A DNA stretch of 59,348 nt from Paratrimastix pyriformis (Eukaryota; Preaxostyla; Paratrimastigidae). Every line of letters begins with the position of its first letter. The first letter of the stretch is position 1. Both the position numbers and the translations under genes were made by a program. The stretch covers positions 1-59,348 of the forward strand of contig JAPMOS010000186.1 in NCBI GenBank assembly GCA_027972325.1, written 5' to 3'. Shown piece after piece: positions 40,392 through 50,562 of this stretch. Below the pieces are notes generated by a model. The model was not told where the DNA came from, did not search any database, and saw only the letters and a list, made by a program, of their open reading frames with translations.

Positions 40392-42063
40392 TCACCTGGG
40401 GTAATGTCCTCGCGCGGAGGGTTCCGGTGGGTAGTGTTCCCATGCCGCGAGTCTCCCTGGGTGATGTTCCTCCATCGACCCGTCAGAGCCTGGACTGGAC
40501 CCCCAGGCCCGCCCCGACTGCCCCACGGGCTTTGTTGCCTTGTCCTGCTCTGAGTGTGAGAGTGACTGTGCGGTAGGGCTCATACAGACTGCCTCTCCGA
40601 GTGCTGGCGACGACGCCTGCGAGGGTGTGATCACCGGTGCTGATACGTCCGGTGCCGGTGGAACTGGTGCAGAAGTTGTTTCCAGTTTAGCCACGGTTGT
40701 GCCGAGTGGAACACCACAAGGACTGGCTTCCCGGACCAAAGACTGATGAGTATCGAGTATTTCAGCATTGTGCGGTGCGAGTTGGTGAGCAGCAGACCCT
40801 TCACCTTTTTCTTCTTGTTGATTGTAACGTGTCTCTTGGCAAGACAACGCCACGGAGCGAGGAAAGGAGGGGCTGCACCCGAATTGAATGCCAATGAGCC
40901 TTCTGTGACCCCAGTTGGTTGTGGGCTCTGTGATGATAAGGCCAACGAGGTTGGTCGAAAAGCGTGCGCCAACGGAGGACCCGAGGGCAGACAAAATTCT
41001 GGGGACAGAAAGTGGGTTTTCTTGCGCCGTCTTGACTTTGGAATAACCCAGAGGTAGTCCGTGCTGTTTGACTTGGTGTTTTTGGGAGTGCCCGTGTCCA
41101 CACCCAGTGTGGCAGAGGAGGCCATGGGCAGACCCGGGTTTAGTGGCTTTTCCTGGCCTCGGTGGCCGTCGTGGCTTTGTTCTTCAAAGCCTCCAGCTCG
41201 CTGGCCTCGATGATGCAGGCCTCGGGCATCTTCGTCCCGTCCTCCAGCCGGCACAGTGGGCGCCACTCGCTCCGGCGGAGGTCGCTAAGGGTCCTCGTCG
41301 TTTCCTTGAGGGCATCCAGAGCCAGGATGCCAAGGTTTCGAGCGGCCTCGAATGAGAGCTCAGACGGCGATGATGCCGTCGAAAGGTTGGCGAGTGCCAC
41401 CAGAGTCTGTAGAGGGCGCATAGCGGAGAACACCCCTGCTGTAGCCCGAGCCAGCGCACTGTCCCGTTGAGTCGCCGCCTTCCGCAGGTCTGGATCAATG
41501 AGGCGTAAGGCACTCACTGGTGGTGCAACTGCAGGATCGGCCTTGCCTTGGTCTCGAAAGTTGGGAAACGCGCGGCCGACGTGAACAACGCGAGCGAATT
41601 CCTCTTGTGTCGGTGCTTCGTGTTGAAGACGATTGAATTGCAGCCCCAGCATCTGCAAAGTCTGTGCTTCTCTTTCTGGTAAGGTTGGAGGAGTCACCAC
41701 CTTTTTTGTAGGGGCCTCCTTCGCAAAGATGTCCGGTAACTTGGCCGTTGGTTTGAAATAGATCTGTTGGAGAGTATCGAAGTAGTATTGTCCGACTTCC
41801 TCTTGATCTTGATCGCTTTCACCTTCTTTTTCTTCAGGATTTGTTGCACCCAACAGAGAGCTGTCACCCTCCGCTCCAGTGTCGCCTTCAGGGTCAGGAG
41901 GTTGGGTTTGGGGGCCAGGGTTGGCCGGATGTTCAGGGTCAAGGGCGGGCCCCTGTTGCTGCTGGGTCTGTTGTTGTGGTGTTGCTTGTTGATCTGCTTG
42001 ATCCATTCTTTGCCCAATAGGGATGCGTCTTGAAGCGTGCGAAACGCAAAGGGCAGGGTACAC
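40392..42063 (-). pseudogene. DIRS-2 gag-like ORF
   Basis: The minus strand starts near 42003 (MDQADQQATPQQQTQQQQG), then an acidic Glu/Asp segment, a helical domain (RLIDPDLRKAATQRDSALAR, ATAGVFSAMRPLQTLVALAN), RRSEWRPLCRLEDGTKMPEA and LEALKNKATTATEAR, then a Ser/Pro tail. It is nearly identical to 51137-51990 of the second copy. It occupies the gag position of a DIRS element, but no zinc knuckle is visible. A fossil. Confidence 0.7.
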
Positions 42064-42211
42064 TATCCGTGTCAGCTGACATGGAATTTCTTTCTATTTG
42101 TGGTCAGTGCCGCTTTTTGCGTTGCCTGACGTGATGTCTATTTTCCTGGGGGTTTGGGAAGATGAAGGTCGTCGAGATTGATTACTCGTTCGCCGAGGCT
42201 CCGAGGCTGAA
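42064..42211. promoter_or_regulatory. DIRS-2 right terminal repeat with promoter-side core
   Basis: Reading outward it holds the core CATGTCAGCTGACAC ... GTCAGTGCCG (42067-42111) and then the terminal repeat. The same block precedes gag at 50929-51076 and occurs at 34900-35005. I infer the start region for gag transcription; no TATA-like box was identified. Confidence 0.5.
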
Positions 42212-42344
42212 TGGACGCCGGCTCTCGAGTGCTTCAATTTCGTGAGCGATCACCGAATTCGTGCCATCTGGGGAAGTCCGTGATTCATTCCCTTCACGCA
42301 ATTGGTTTTTAACTTGTCCTTCTTCATCACTTCTTCGCGCAGAT

Positions 42345-42845
42345 TACCTCGAGGAGGCCAACCCCCGGCCGTCGCTCTCACCGGGAGCCCCCCGCCCTGA
42401 GGAGGTGGAGCTGCCCATCGAGGTCTTCCAGCGAGGCCACGAGGGGCCCGTCAACTGGCGCTGGGATGTACTGTGCCCTTCTCCGAGTGCGAAGTTGGCC
42501 GAGATGAACGCCCGGGCCAACCCGCGCACCAACGCGGTCTACCTGCGGCACCAGGCGGGGCAGGCCCGCTTCGCCAAGCCGGCCGATCTTTACGTCTACC
42601 TCTTCCGCCGCTACGGAGGGCCGGGCCCTGTGTTGGACTGCTTCTGCGGCTGTGGGCCAGCTCTCTTGGCGGCAGAGGCCACCGGAACGCGCGTTGATCT
42701 AATTGACCGGGCGCCTGCAGTGGAGAGCCTCATGATCGGCCACGTGCCTCCGGTGCTGGTGCACCGGCAGGACGAAGCATACCTGCCCCTCGAAGCCCAC
42801 GAGACGGAGCTTTGCAACGTCGTTGCACCCCTGTCGACGAATGGG
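42345..42845 (+). CDS. Methyltransferase-like ORF, partial
   Basis: A plus-strand coding block. VELPIEVFQRGHEGPVNWRW is followed by MNARANPRTNAVYLRHQAGQ, RFAKPADLYVYLFRRYG, and VLDCFCGCGPALLAAEATGT followed by RVDLID. The KPxDL...VLDxFxGxG...A...G...D pattern is that of the SAM-binding motif I region of N4/N6 DNA methyltransferases, with C replacing the usual P and S. A DPPY-like motif is not seen. A shorter near-identical copy lies at 50563-50928, also beside a DIRS-2 end. It could belong to the integrase element downstream or be a captured host gene. Confidence 0.5.
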
Positions 42846-43119
42846 ACCTGCATCTTCCTCTGCTCCCCCTCAAGAAGAACCTGCCCCGCCTCAACAAGAA
42901 GAGCAGGCCTCCGAGCAGACCACCACCGCCGAGCAACAACAACAAGAGCAGGCCTTCGAGCTTCAAGACGACCAAGAGGGCCCCCTCATCCCCGCTCCCG
43001 ATGATCAGCCTTATCAGTGGCCTCCTCCTTCCGACGAGCTCAACCCGCTGCTGGACCCGCTCAGTCCGGATGCTTTGGGCGAGGACCTTCAGCCCGAGGA
43101 AATCGAGGACTTGCCGTAA
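42823..43119 (+). CDS. Acidic Pro/Gln-rich ORF
   Basis: 98 codons, acidic: QEEPAPPQQEEQASEQTTTA, then DDQEGPLIPAPDDQPYQW and a final DALGEDLQPEEIEDLP. It overlaps the end of the methyltransferase-like ORF in another frame. There is no family resemblance. A similarly acidic open stretch lies at 43380-43600 (DEAAHEEAEEPALGDLDP). It may be a linker of the integrase-element polyprotein. Confidence 0.35.
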   Translation: MHPCRRMGPASSSAPPQEEPAPPQQEEQASEQTTTAEQQQQEQAFELQDDQEGPLIPAPDDQPYQWPPPSDELNPLLDPLSPDALGEDLQPEEIEDLP

Positions 43120-43689
43120 CTTGTAATACAATCCCTCTTTTCGATCCTGATTTTTTTTTTGGTTTGTTTTTCTAAGAAACACGATACATCGAGAAATTGC
43201 CTCGATTGAACAACAAGCCACCGGGGCGGGATCGGGACCCGGAGGGGGTCTGGGACCGGGAGTAGTGCTCGCTGGACGGGCTGCATGACCAGGGTGATAG
43301 CCACTCCTGTGGCGCCTCTGATATGGAGCCAATCGAAGTTGACGACCTCCCTCCACCGCTTCCTGAGGAGGAGTTATTTTCGGAGGTGATGATGGTGACG
43401 AGGCGGCACATGAGGAGGCCGAAGAGCCAGCCCTTGGAGACCTGGACCCCGCAGAAGCCGCCGAGATTGACGTCGTGGTTGATGTAGCAGCAGACGATGG
43501 TGGTGTGGCTGATTATGGAAGCTACGACCGGACGGCGCGGGGGATCCATCTAATCCTTGCCGGGATCGAACGTCTGTTTTTTGGTTTTTTCGGGTCATGA
43601 TCAATGCCCCCCCTTTGTCTCATTTTTCCAGTTCGGGAAGGATCACGCAGTTACCGGTCGAACTGTCTAAAACTACGCCAATGAAGGGT

Positions 43690-44627
43690 TGTACCGCGTC
43701 GAGCGGGGAGTTCTGCAGCGGCTCCGCTTCGACCACGAGATCCGCGATCGGCCCATCTGGGTGCCCGTGATCTACCCGCTTGCCCGCCGTGTGCGCTTGC
43801 TGCGGCGCTTGCATGTCCAGCAGGGGCACCTCAACCGAGATGCCCTGATTGCCTACTCGAAGGGCCTCTTCTACATTCATGGCGTGGATCAGCTTGCGCG
43901 GGACATCATCGGGACGTGTGGCCAGTGCCAGAGCGTCAACCCACGTACGAGCATCCCAAGTACCACGCCTTGGTGGTCAACCGGCCCCTCGAGGTGGTCG
44001 AGCTCGACTGCGGCGGCTTCGAGATGAGCTGCCAGCCGCCTCGCGCGTTCTGCGTCCTGGTGGACCACTTCACGAGCTACATGTGGGCCGCCGCGACATG
44101 GGAGACGAAGGCCACCGGGCAGGAGGTGACCGACCTTCTCAGTCGTGTGTTCACCAGCGACGAGCCCAATCTGCTCCCCACCCGGATCGTGACCGACAAT
44201 GGGACCGAGTTCGTCAACCAGCGCGTGGCCGAGTGGATCGCGTCTGTTCTGTGCGTTTCGGATTTGCTCTTCACAGTCATCATTCCACCACCTCACCCGC
44301 CCGCTCAGGAACAAGAACCTGCTGCCCGGGGTCCACATGGAGCACCACCGGTCGAGGCCGTACTACCCCCAGTCTCATGGGAAGGCCGAGAACGCCGTCA
44401 AGAAGATCAAGAACCGGGTGATGAAGATGCGTATCGTGCCGGCCACCAACCGCGAGCTGCCGTGGCAGCCCTTCCTGCAGCCCGCCGTGCACCTGTACAA
44501 CACGGCCACGGTTTCTTCGGTCTTCCAGCAACGCCCGGTTGTGATGATGGCGCTCTACCTCCCCGAGTACGAACAACTGGGCGACATGGCCCAGCTGCCG
44601 GACAAGTTCGCCAACCTGACGGCCGCG
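43690..44627 (+). pseudogene. Integrase zinc-binding and catalytic domains, copy B
   Basis: The HHCC module: LRRLHVQQGHLNRDALIAYS (His pair) and GTCGQCQS (Cys pair, about 43912). The core: VELDCGGFEMSC (about 44005), VTDNGTEFVNQRVAEW (about 44195) and QSHGKAENAVKKIKNRV (about 44380), giving the D, D, E triad. Between D2 and E two frames are used. The module would bind element DNA ends and catalyse strand transfer. A fossil. Confidence 0.88.
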
Positions 44628-44639
44628 GAGGTGCGCCAA
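44628..44639 (+). repeat. Target-site duplication beside SRE copy 1'
   Basis: GAGGTGCGCCAA, matching GAGCTGCGCCAA at 46065-46076 with one mismatch. It is the same insertion site as in copy A. Confidence 0.8.
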
Positions 44640-46064
44640 GTGTGTGTTGGATACTTGGAGAAACCCCAAAAGGGGTCCCCCGCCCAACACCCCCTGTATT
44701 GATCAGCTCATAACGGGGGGTGCATCCCACCGAAGTGGGGGGGTAACATGCGATAAACCACCAACCAACATGGACGACGCACTCGTCCACTGAAGACCGG
44801 CAGCAGACGCATGGAATGGAAGGAGCGGACAGGAGAGAGAGAACACGCAGAACCCCCCGCATCCATGAAACAAAAGAACGAAAAGACATTTTAAAAAGGC
44901 CTGAACGGGGGAGGTTTACTCCCGACATACCATCGTGCGTGGGTGTAGCACACATAGACAGTGCTCGCGCGCAACCACGAGAAGTCTCTCACCGCCGGTC
45001 CATCCGGGGTTGGAAAAGGAGGACGCCCGGCACGCACCACACGGACGCCAAGATCGGCACACGAGATTGGGGAGGCAGAGGGAAGAGGAGGAGCAGATGG
45101 ACGTGAAGGAGGGTCAGAAGGGCGAGAAGTGGGAGGAGGTGGTGGAGGGGGCGCCAGAACACTCGACTTGGCCGCAGCCGGCTTGGTCGGAGCGGGGGCT
45201 GCCCGCGCAAACGGCCCCTTGATCGCCTTCCATCCCGCCTGGGCGAGACCCAAGGCGGACTGCAGGAGCGGCTTCCCCTGCTCAGTCTGGACCGGACCAG
45301 GGGCCGGCACCGAGGCGGCAGGGGGGGGCGGAGGCGGGGGCGGCGTCACCTCCCGGGCAGGTGTGGAGGTCGCCTCCGTACGCGCAGCCTTCTTGGGCGA
45401 GGGGCGAGGCGAACCCCCCTTTGCATCCGCGTGCTTCGGTGAGCGTGAACGGACGCGGGAGCGGGGAGTCTTGTTGCGCCTCGTCGCCGATGAATCAGAT
45501 GATGAGTGAGACCGGGAATGTACACGTCCCGGTCCCCCACCACGTTGATGGGTACGCGTAGGAAAACGTTCTGGCGAAGTTGGAGGGTCAGACGAGTCGT
45601 CAGTTGAGGATGCCGAAGAGTGGCGAGAATGAGATGGTGGAGCGTCGTCTCGATACTTGAGATAGCACTGCCACATAAACGAGGACAATAGTTTCTGGAT
45701 CCAGACGGCAATGCGATCCCGAGACACAGCTGGAGAACAACCCTTCTGCAGCGATTCAATGATGCCCTTCAACAAGGTACTCGAAGGAAGCGCTCCAGAA
45801 GAGAAACCCAAATGCCCAAAGAGTTTGCAAAATTCATCCAGCATCGAATTCTTGAAAGTAGAAATGTGGTCAAGGTCGTGGAAGACCAGATCATCTTCCT
45901 CAGCGCGATTGAAAAATTCAATAAACACTTCGCGCTTGCCACATTGTGCGTGCTCTTTTAGAAAATGAGCTTGAAAGTCACTAAGGTGATTCTCCTCGGC
46001 AATATGCATGCACGAGGGAAGAACAAGCACGCAATTTGAATGTGCTGATCGGCTAGAACCCCGG
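44640..46064 (-). mobile_element. SRE copy 1' (duplicate of copy 1)
   Basis: 1,425 bp, minus strand, the same insertion as SRE copy 1 and carried along when the integrase element was duplicated. The hairpin CCCAC-TTCG-GTGGG lies at 44739-44726. It gives no independent evidence for mobility but shows the ORF unchanged between the two copies. Confidence 0.88.
44891..46009 (-). CDS. SRE protein of unknown function (copy 1')
   Basis: 372 residues, ATG at 46009. As read here the amino acid sequence is the same as copy 1 (22216-23334). It has the same N-terminal helical block, Ser/Arg/Pro-rich centre and C-terminal block ending HARWYVGSKPPPFRPF. See copy 1 for the domain description. Confidence 0.8.
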   Translation of the reverse strand: MHIAEENHLSDFQAHFLKEHAQCGKREVFIEFFNRAEEDDLVFHDLDHISTFKNSMLDEFCKLFGHLGFSSGALPSSTLLKGIIESLQKGCSPAVSRDRIAVWIQKLLSSFMWQCYLKYRDDAPPSHSRHSSASSTDDSSDPPTSPERFPTRTHQRGGGPGRVHSRSHSSSDSSATRRNKTPRSRVRSRSPKHADAKGGSPRPSPKKAARTEATSTPAREVTPPPPPPPPAASVPAPGPVQTEQGKPLLQSALGLAQAGWKAIKGPFARAAPAPTKPAAAKSSVLAPPPPPPPTSRPSDPPSRPSAPPLPSASPISCADLGVRVVRAGRPPFPTPDGPAVRDFSWLRASTVYVCYTHARWYVGSKPPPFRPF

Positions 46065-46420
46065 GAGCTGCGCCAAATCAAGGAGGCCGTGGCGTTCTAC
46101 CGGCACCGCGAGTACGGCTACATTGAGCGGCGCCGCAACAAGGACCAAGAGACCATCGAGGAGGGGACTCGCGTCATGGTCGCCCCGCCTGCCAAATGGC
46201 GCCGGCCCGGCATTGGCAGGTTCTGCTGGTCCGGGAGGGTGGCGGAACGCATGCGTAACGGCACCTACGTCATCGAGTTTGAGGATCGGGTCAAGCCGGG
46301 CATTCCCAAGGTCTACGGGCGCAACAAGCTGCGGCCTTACGATGCCACCTTCGATGCCCCGCTCCCTGCTGCGGGAGGCGCTCTGGTCCCCGTCGTTGAT
46401 CGCCGGCGTCACGCGCCCCC
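46065..46420 (+). pseudogene. Integrase C-terminal part, copy B
   Basis: ELRQIKEAVAFYRHREYGYI, then TRVMVAPPAKWRRPGIGRF and a short barrel-like end. It continues the integrase after the SRE insertion. A fossil gene. Confidence 0.7.
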
Positions 46421-46573
46421 AGAATAAAACACCCCCAACCCCACCATCCCCACCACCGCCCCCCGTCCCGCAGTTTTCCGGTCCGGTTTTCTGCAAAAAA
46501 CAAAAATGATCTTATACGAATGCTCGAGGAGGGGGGTGGGGGTGAAATCGTTGGAGGGGCCGGATAATCGGGC

Positions 46574-46579
<6 letters not shown>

Positions 46580-46602
<23 letters not shown>
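46580..46602. repeat. Poly-G run in the integrase element 3' region
   Basis: About twenty consecutive G; copy A has a shorter C-run at the matching place (21637-21650). Length differences in such runs are the main visible differences between the copies and may be sequencing artefacts. Confidence 0.7.
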
Positions 46603-46604
<2 letters not shown>

Positions 46605-46755
46605 CTGCGTGCATTACCAGTTTTCTCCCAGAGGATCCCCAAAACCGGCTCTCGCTCACCCCCCCCCCCCCGTTCATGAACGCCCTGTGCACTCTGGGTT
46701 CTTGTCGACGCCCCGTCCATACAAAACCGGAAACACTCATCCACTCTTTCCACCC

Positions 46756-47425
46756 ATGACAATGAAAGAGAAAACCCCATCCCGGAGGAGGAAGAAACGC
46801 TCAAGTCGCACACCACCAGCACTCGTCTCTGCGTCTTTATGCACTCTCCTCGCTTTGCCGGCTATCAATCAAAGCGGTGGTGACCTCTTTCCCACATTGA
46901 CCAATGGAAAGACCTCACTGGAACGGGTGTTCACCGATTCAGGCATTTCCGGCATCGTCGGGTCGTCCAACTCACTGGAGAACAAAACCACCAAGAGTCC
47001 CCAGTCTGTGAAATCACTCAGTGGCGGTCACGTGCATTCAGAATCTCTAGAGTCTCGGCATTTGCCAGACCCTGAAATGGAGTGAGAAGACGCTTGTCTC
47101 CGTTGTTGCATCCACCCTCTCGAAGGGACACTCACAGTCTGTGGATTTGAAGCTCTCGAAAAATTCACGCGCACTGACAGAGCCCACGCAATTGAATACA
47201 CCCCCCTTGAATGCTGGGGTCAAGTTCGGTCCGGAAGTGGACACTCCCGTTCCACTGTCACAGTCTGTTGACCAAACACACATACGAGGGGAAAACTTAC
47301 CTTTTCTCCCAGAACAAGTTCGATCAAATGCCGGGGTCAGCCCAGCGGAACACTTGGCGATGCTGAAAGCTGAGGAGCCAGCTCCAAACAAAGGGGGAAA
47401 CCGTTTTCGTCAGAAAACCCCTTGA
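46756..47425 (+). CDS. Two short ORFs upstream of DIRS-3, unrecognised
   Basis: ORF 46756-47085: MTMKEKTPSRRRKKRSSRTP, then a hydrophobic LVSASLCTLLALPAI stretch and a Ser/Thr-rich end. ORF 47141-47425: MDLKLSKNSRALTEPTQLNT, acidic and proline-containing. Neither matches a family I know. They sit where the DIRS-3 gag would be expected, so they may be remnants of it. Confidence 0.3.
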
Positions 47426-47742
47426 GCTGCAACTGCCATCAGTCGAGCAACTTGGCATGGGACCGGTTCGAGATCAGAGGGAACGGCACAAGCTGCCGTC
47501 CCCACCCCCTCATGGCACCCACCTTGGGTGGGGCATGAGAAGAGGCGCTATACAAGTGGGGCCCCAAAAGGCGGAGATGCTGCCTCCCCCAACCCCCAAT
47601 CGGGGGGAGGATCAAGCGCCAACGGCCGGGGGCGCTATACAAATACCCCGCACACATTCGACAGTCGCGGCAGGATTGGAGGGGGCAAGCGTGGCAGGAG
47701 GAGAGGAAAGTCCGTCGTCGCGTCCTCTCCCCCCCCTCTCGT

Positions 47743-49060
47743 GTGGACCACCACCTGTGCTCTCTGCGCACTCTCCCCCCTCTGCTTGCGTGCTCCTCGC
47801 ACCCACATACACTCCCCAATCCCCGCCCATCACTCCGTCCCACCCCGTCCCCTCCTCCGTGGTCCTCGATGGGGGAGCTCCGTCCCGGGAGGGCGAGCAA
47901 CCTTGTCTTGGACCTCCCTCTTGGGGAAACTCTGTCCGCCCATTCACAGGACAGCAGCAGCCCCCAGGACTTGGGGAAGGGACCCGTGCCCCTGGGGGGG
48001 CAGGGTCCATTCTTCCAGGGACTGGACCTGCAGTGGGACCTGAGCACAGCCAAACAACGGCTGCTGGCTCTGCACCCACCGCGGGGGCTGCTGGGGGACA
48101 GGATGGCACGATACCAGGAGGAGTGGTTGGCACTTCACCCACCCCAGGAGGTGGTCACCATAGTGAAGGAGGGCATGCACATCCCATTCAAGGGAACACC
48201 ACCCCATCCGGCACTCTGGTCACGGGACCCCTACCACCTGGTCGGGGAGGAGAAGCAGGGGTTGAGTGCAGTGGTCAAGGAGTACTTGGACATCTCGGCA
48301 CTGCAGAGAACCCCCAGGGGGGCCCCGCAGGGGTTGTGCTCCCCGGTCTTCGGCAGACCGAAGCCGGGAGGGAAATGGCGTCTCATCTTGGATGTCACAG
48401 CACTCAATCAGTTCCTCCGCTGCCCCTCCTTCAAGATGGAGATGGAGGGGTGGCGGACGGTGAGGTCAGTGGTCGAGCAGGGCATGTGGGCCACGAAAAT
48501 CGACCTCAAACACGCGTATTTTCATGTCCCCATCTACCCCCCACACCAGAAATACCTGAGGGTGGTGTGGGAAGGAGTGGAGTACCAGTTCGGGGCGCTA
48601 CCGTTCGGTCTGAACGTAGCGCCCCGGATCTTCACCAAAGTGATGCGAGTGGTGGTGAAAGCGGCCAGGGCTCAGGGGATCGTCGTGGTGCATTACATCG
48701 ACGACTTCCTGGTCCTGGGGCGCTCACCGGCAGAGACCAAACTCCACACACTGGCACTCCTGAGGCACTTGGTGTCACTGGGATTCGAGGTCACTTGGGA
48801 CAAGACAACCCTCGAACCCACACAGAAGATCGAATTCCTGGGTCTTCTTCTCAACATCAAGGACATGAGACTGGAGCTCCCACCGGAGAAGGTGAACAAG
48901 GTGAGGGAGCGGGCTCACAACACGCTGGCCATGACCACACCCATCAAGGCCAAATGGCTGGCGGGGGTGATCGGAACCTTCTGCTCATGCAAGGAGGCGA
49001 TCCCCCCGACCTTTCTTTACCTGCGCAACCTGAACACCGATCTCAATCAAGGCGCAGGGG
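47743..49060 (+). pseudogene. DIRS-3 reverse transcriptase
   Basis: SPVFGRPKPGGKWRLILDVT, TKIDLKHAYFHVPIYPPH, ALPFGLNVAPRIFTK and VVHYIDDFLVLGRS (about 48695, catalytic YIDD), then IEFLGLLLNIKDMRLELP. The frame is long and open (517 codons from 47743), with a leader containing LDLQWDLSTAKQRLLALHPP. The domain order matches DIRS-2. A fossil element gene. Confidence 0.9.
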
Positions 49061-50180
49061 GGTTGGCATGCACTGGTGACCTTGTCGCCCGAGTCACGCC
49101 AGGACCTGGCATGGTGGGAGCGGGGACAGTACCCCACCAGCACCCCACTTCACACCCCACCACCGCAGATGATCCTCACCACGGATGCGGCCGAGGCGGG
49201 TTGGGGGGCAGTGCTCAGGACACCCTCACAGACGATCACCGAGGGCTGCTCACGAGACTTGGAAAGTCACGGACCTCCAGGGGATTTCATCCATAAACCC
49301 ACTCGAAATGGAGGGAGGGATGCGGGCTCTACGGGTCTTCGAGAGCCAGGTGAATGGCAAGTGCGTACAGTGGACGGACAATTCGTCTGTCGAGTGGGTC
49401 CGTCCGAAACTGGAAATCCCAGAGTCCACAGCTGAACAGCAGACTCAGGAGACTTTGGGACTGGGTTCACGCACGGCAGATCACCCTCACCACCGAGCAC
49501 CTGCCCGGAGTCACCAACGTGCGAGCGGACAGACTCTCACGCTGGGTCGACGCAGAAGACTACCAACTCCACCCAGTCCTCTTCAGAGCAGTGAAACAGA
49601 GGATCAGGGTGACGGTCGACGCCTTCGCGTCCGCCCGGAACCACTTGCTTCCCCGGTTCTGGTCACTGGTGCACGAACCGGGGGCGGCGGGGGTGGATTT
49701 CTTTCGTCAGGATCTGTCGAGGGAAGTCCCCTGGATAAACCCGCCGTTTTCCTTGATTCTGAGGGTCCTGGGAAGACTCAGGGAGACTCGGAGCAAGGCA
49801 CTTCTTCTCACCCCTTGCTGGATGTCGGCGGCATGGTGGCCGCTGGTCCTCAGGATGGCAACAGCGCCACCTCTGGTCATCCCGATCAGGGAGAACACGT
49901 TTCTGTCGGGAGTGACACGGAACCTGAAAGGGGTGGGACCTCCCCACTGGCAGTGTGTGGTCACACAGATCTCGGGCAACCCGACAGACCAAGTTCACGC
50001 ACGTCTGCAGTGGGGCCAGAACCTGAGTCAGCTGGATGGACTACACCCTCGTCAGGAAGTTCGGGCACCGGACACTGCAAGACATGGGTCCGGCCCGAAT
50101 CTACGAGGACCCGGATGCCTGGTGGGGCAGCCAGGAGCCCCTGATCCCACAGTGGGGCTACCGGCGGTATGGATTTTAGT
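49060..50180 (+). pseudogene. DIRS-3 RNase H and methyltransferase-like region
   Basis: ILTTDAAEAGWGAVLRTP starts RNase H (about 49180). GVTNVRADRLSRWVDAEDYQ ends it. RVTVDAFASARNHLLPRFW and PWINPPFSLILRVLGRL (about 49735) follow as the methyltransferase-like part. It corresponds closely to 38420-37330 of DIRS-2. A fossil in more than one frame. Confidence 0.82.
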
Positions 50181-50345
50181 ACCCCCGACAAACATCGCGA
50201 TTCTGGTTCTGATGATGTAAATCGATGAGTTTCATCGAAAAAACACTTGGGGTGATGTCAGAACACCACCTCGAAAAATTCGATTTCTATTGAAAATCCA
50301 TACCGCCGGTATGGATTAGTACCCCCGACAAACATCGCGATCCTG
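50158..50345 (+). repeat. Direct repeat pair with palindrome near the DIRS-3 end
   Basis: GGTATGGATTTTAGTACCCC ...CGACAAACATCGCGAT (50167-50203) recurs as GGTATGGATTAGTACCCCCG ... (50308-50345). The second copy is preceded by its own complement, forming the palindrome ATCCATACC-GCC-GGTATGGAT at 50298-50318. It may be a terminal or junction sequence of DIRS-3. Confidence 0.6.
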
Positions 50346-50562
50346 GATGAGCTACAAAGGGGGGGGCTGTGCTCATGACTAGTCTTCGTATTCACCCGAC
50401 TTTCAAAATAATAATAAAAATAAACCTGAAAATAGTCCACATCACCCCGTCGTTTCGAGTCGAATCCAATCCAAAATGGGATGGGAAGGGTGGGGGAACT
50501 AACATATATAAGTAGGAAAAAGTCAGCAAAGAAGGAGGACCGCGAGGTTGAGGTGAGAAGAC
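50346..50562. other. No recognised feature
   Basis: Moderately AT-rich, with AATAATAAAAATAAACC and ACATATATAAGTAGG (a TATA-like stretch near 50503). I see no gene. Confidence 0.4.

Larger units (their letters stand above)
35926..42211 (-). mobile_element. DIRS-2: DIRS-type retrotransposon
   Basis: A 6.3-kb element read on the minus strand: gag-like (42063 to about 40400), reverse transcriptase, RNase H, methyltransferase-like, tyrosine recombinase (37231-36060). Its ends are inverted repeats: CAGCCTCGGAGCCTCGGCGA at the left and the reverse complement at the right, each running on through CTTCCCAAACCCC. Length equals that of DIRS-1. A second copy starts at 50929, and part of its body recurs at 1660-1868. 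It is a fossil with a few breaks; near identity of the gag regions suggests recent activity. Confidence 0.85.
43690..46735 (+). mobile_element. Retroviral-type integrase element, copy B
   Basis: Plus strand, about 3 kb. It holds a full zinc-binding module, the DDE core, SRE copy 1' (44640-46064, inverted), the C-terminal barrel, then a 3' region with long G and C runs ending ...CCGGAAACA at 46735. Copy A (21502-24378) is its inverted near-identical partner. No reverse transcriptase or paired LTR is visible, so the class is uncertain (LTR-type or a related DDE element). The gene is interrupted once by the SRE; otherwise the frames are fairly open. Confidence 0.75.
47457..50180 (+). mobile_element. 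DIRS-3: DIRS-type retrotransposon, incomplete
   Basis: Plus strand: a Pro/Gly-rich leader, reverse transcriptase, RNase H and a methyltransferase-like segment, in the same order as DIRS-2. The tyrosine recombinase is absent; the sequence ends near 50180 in repeats carrying GTACCCCCGACAAACATCGC. RT and RNase H are closely related to DIRS-2 but clearly a separate lineage. A fossil with a few breaks. Confidence 0.8.
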
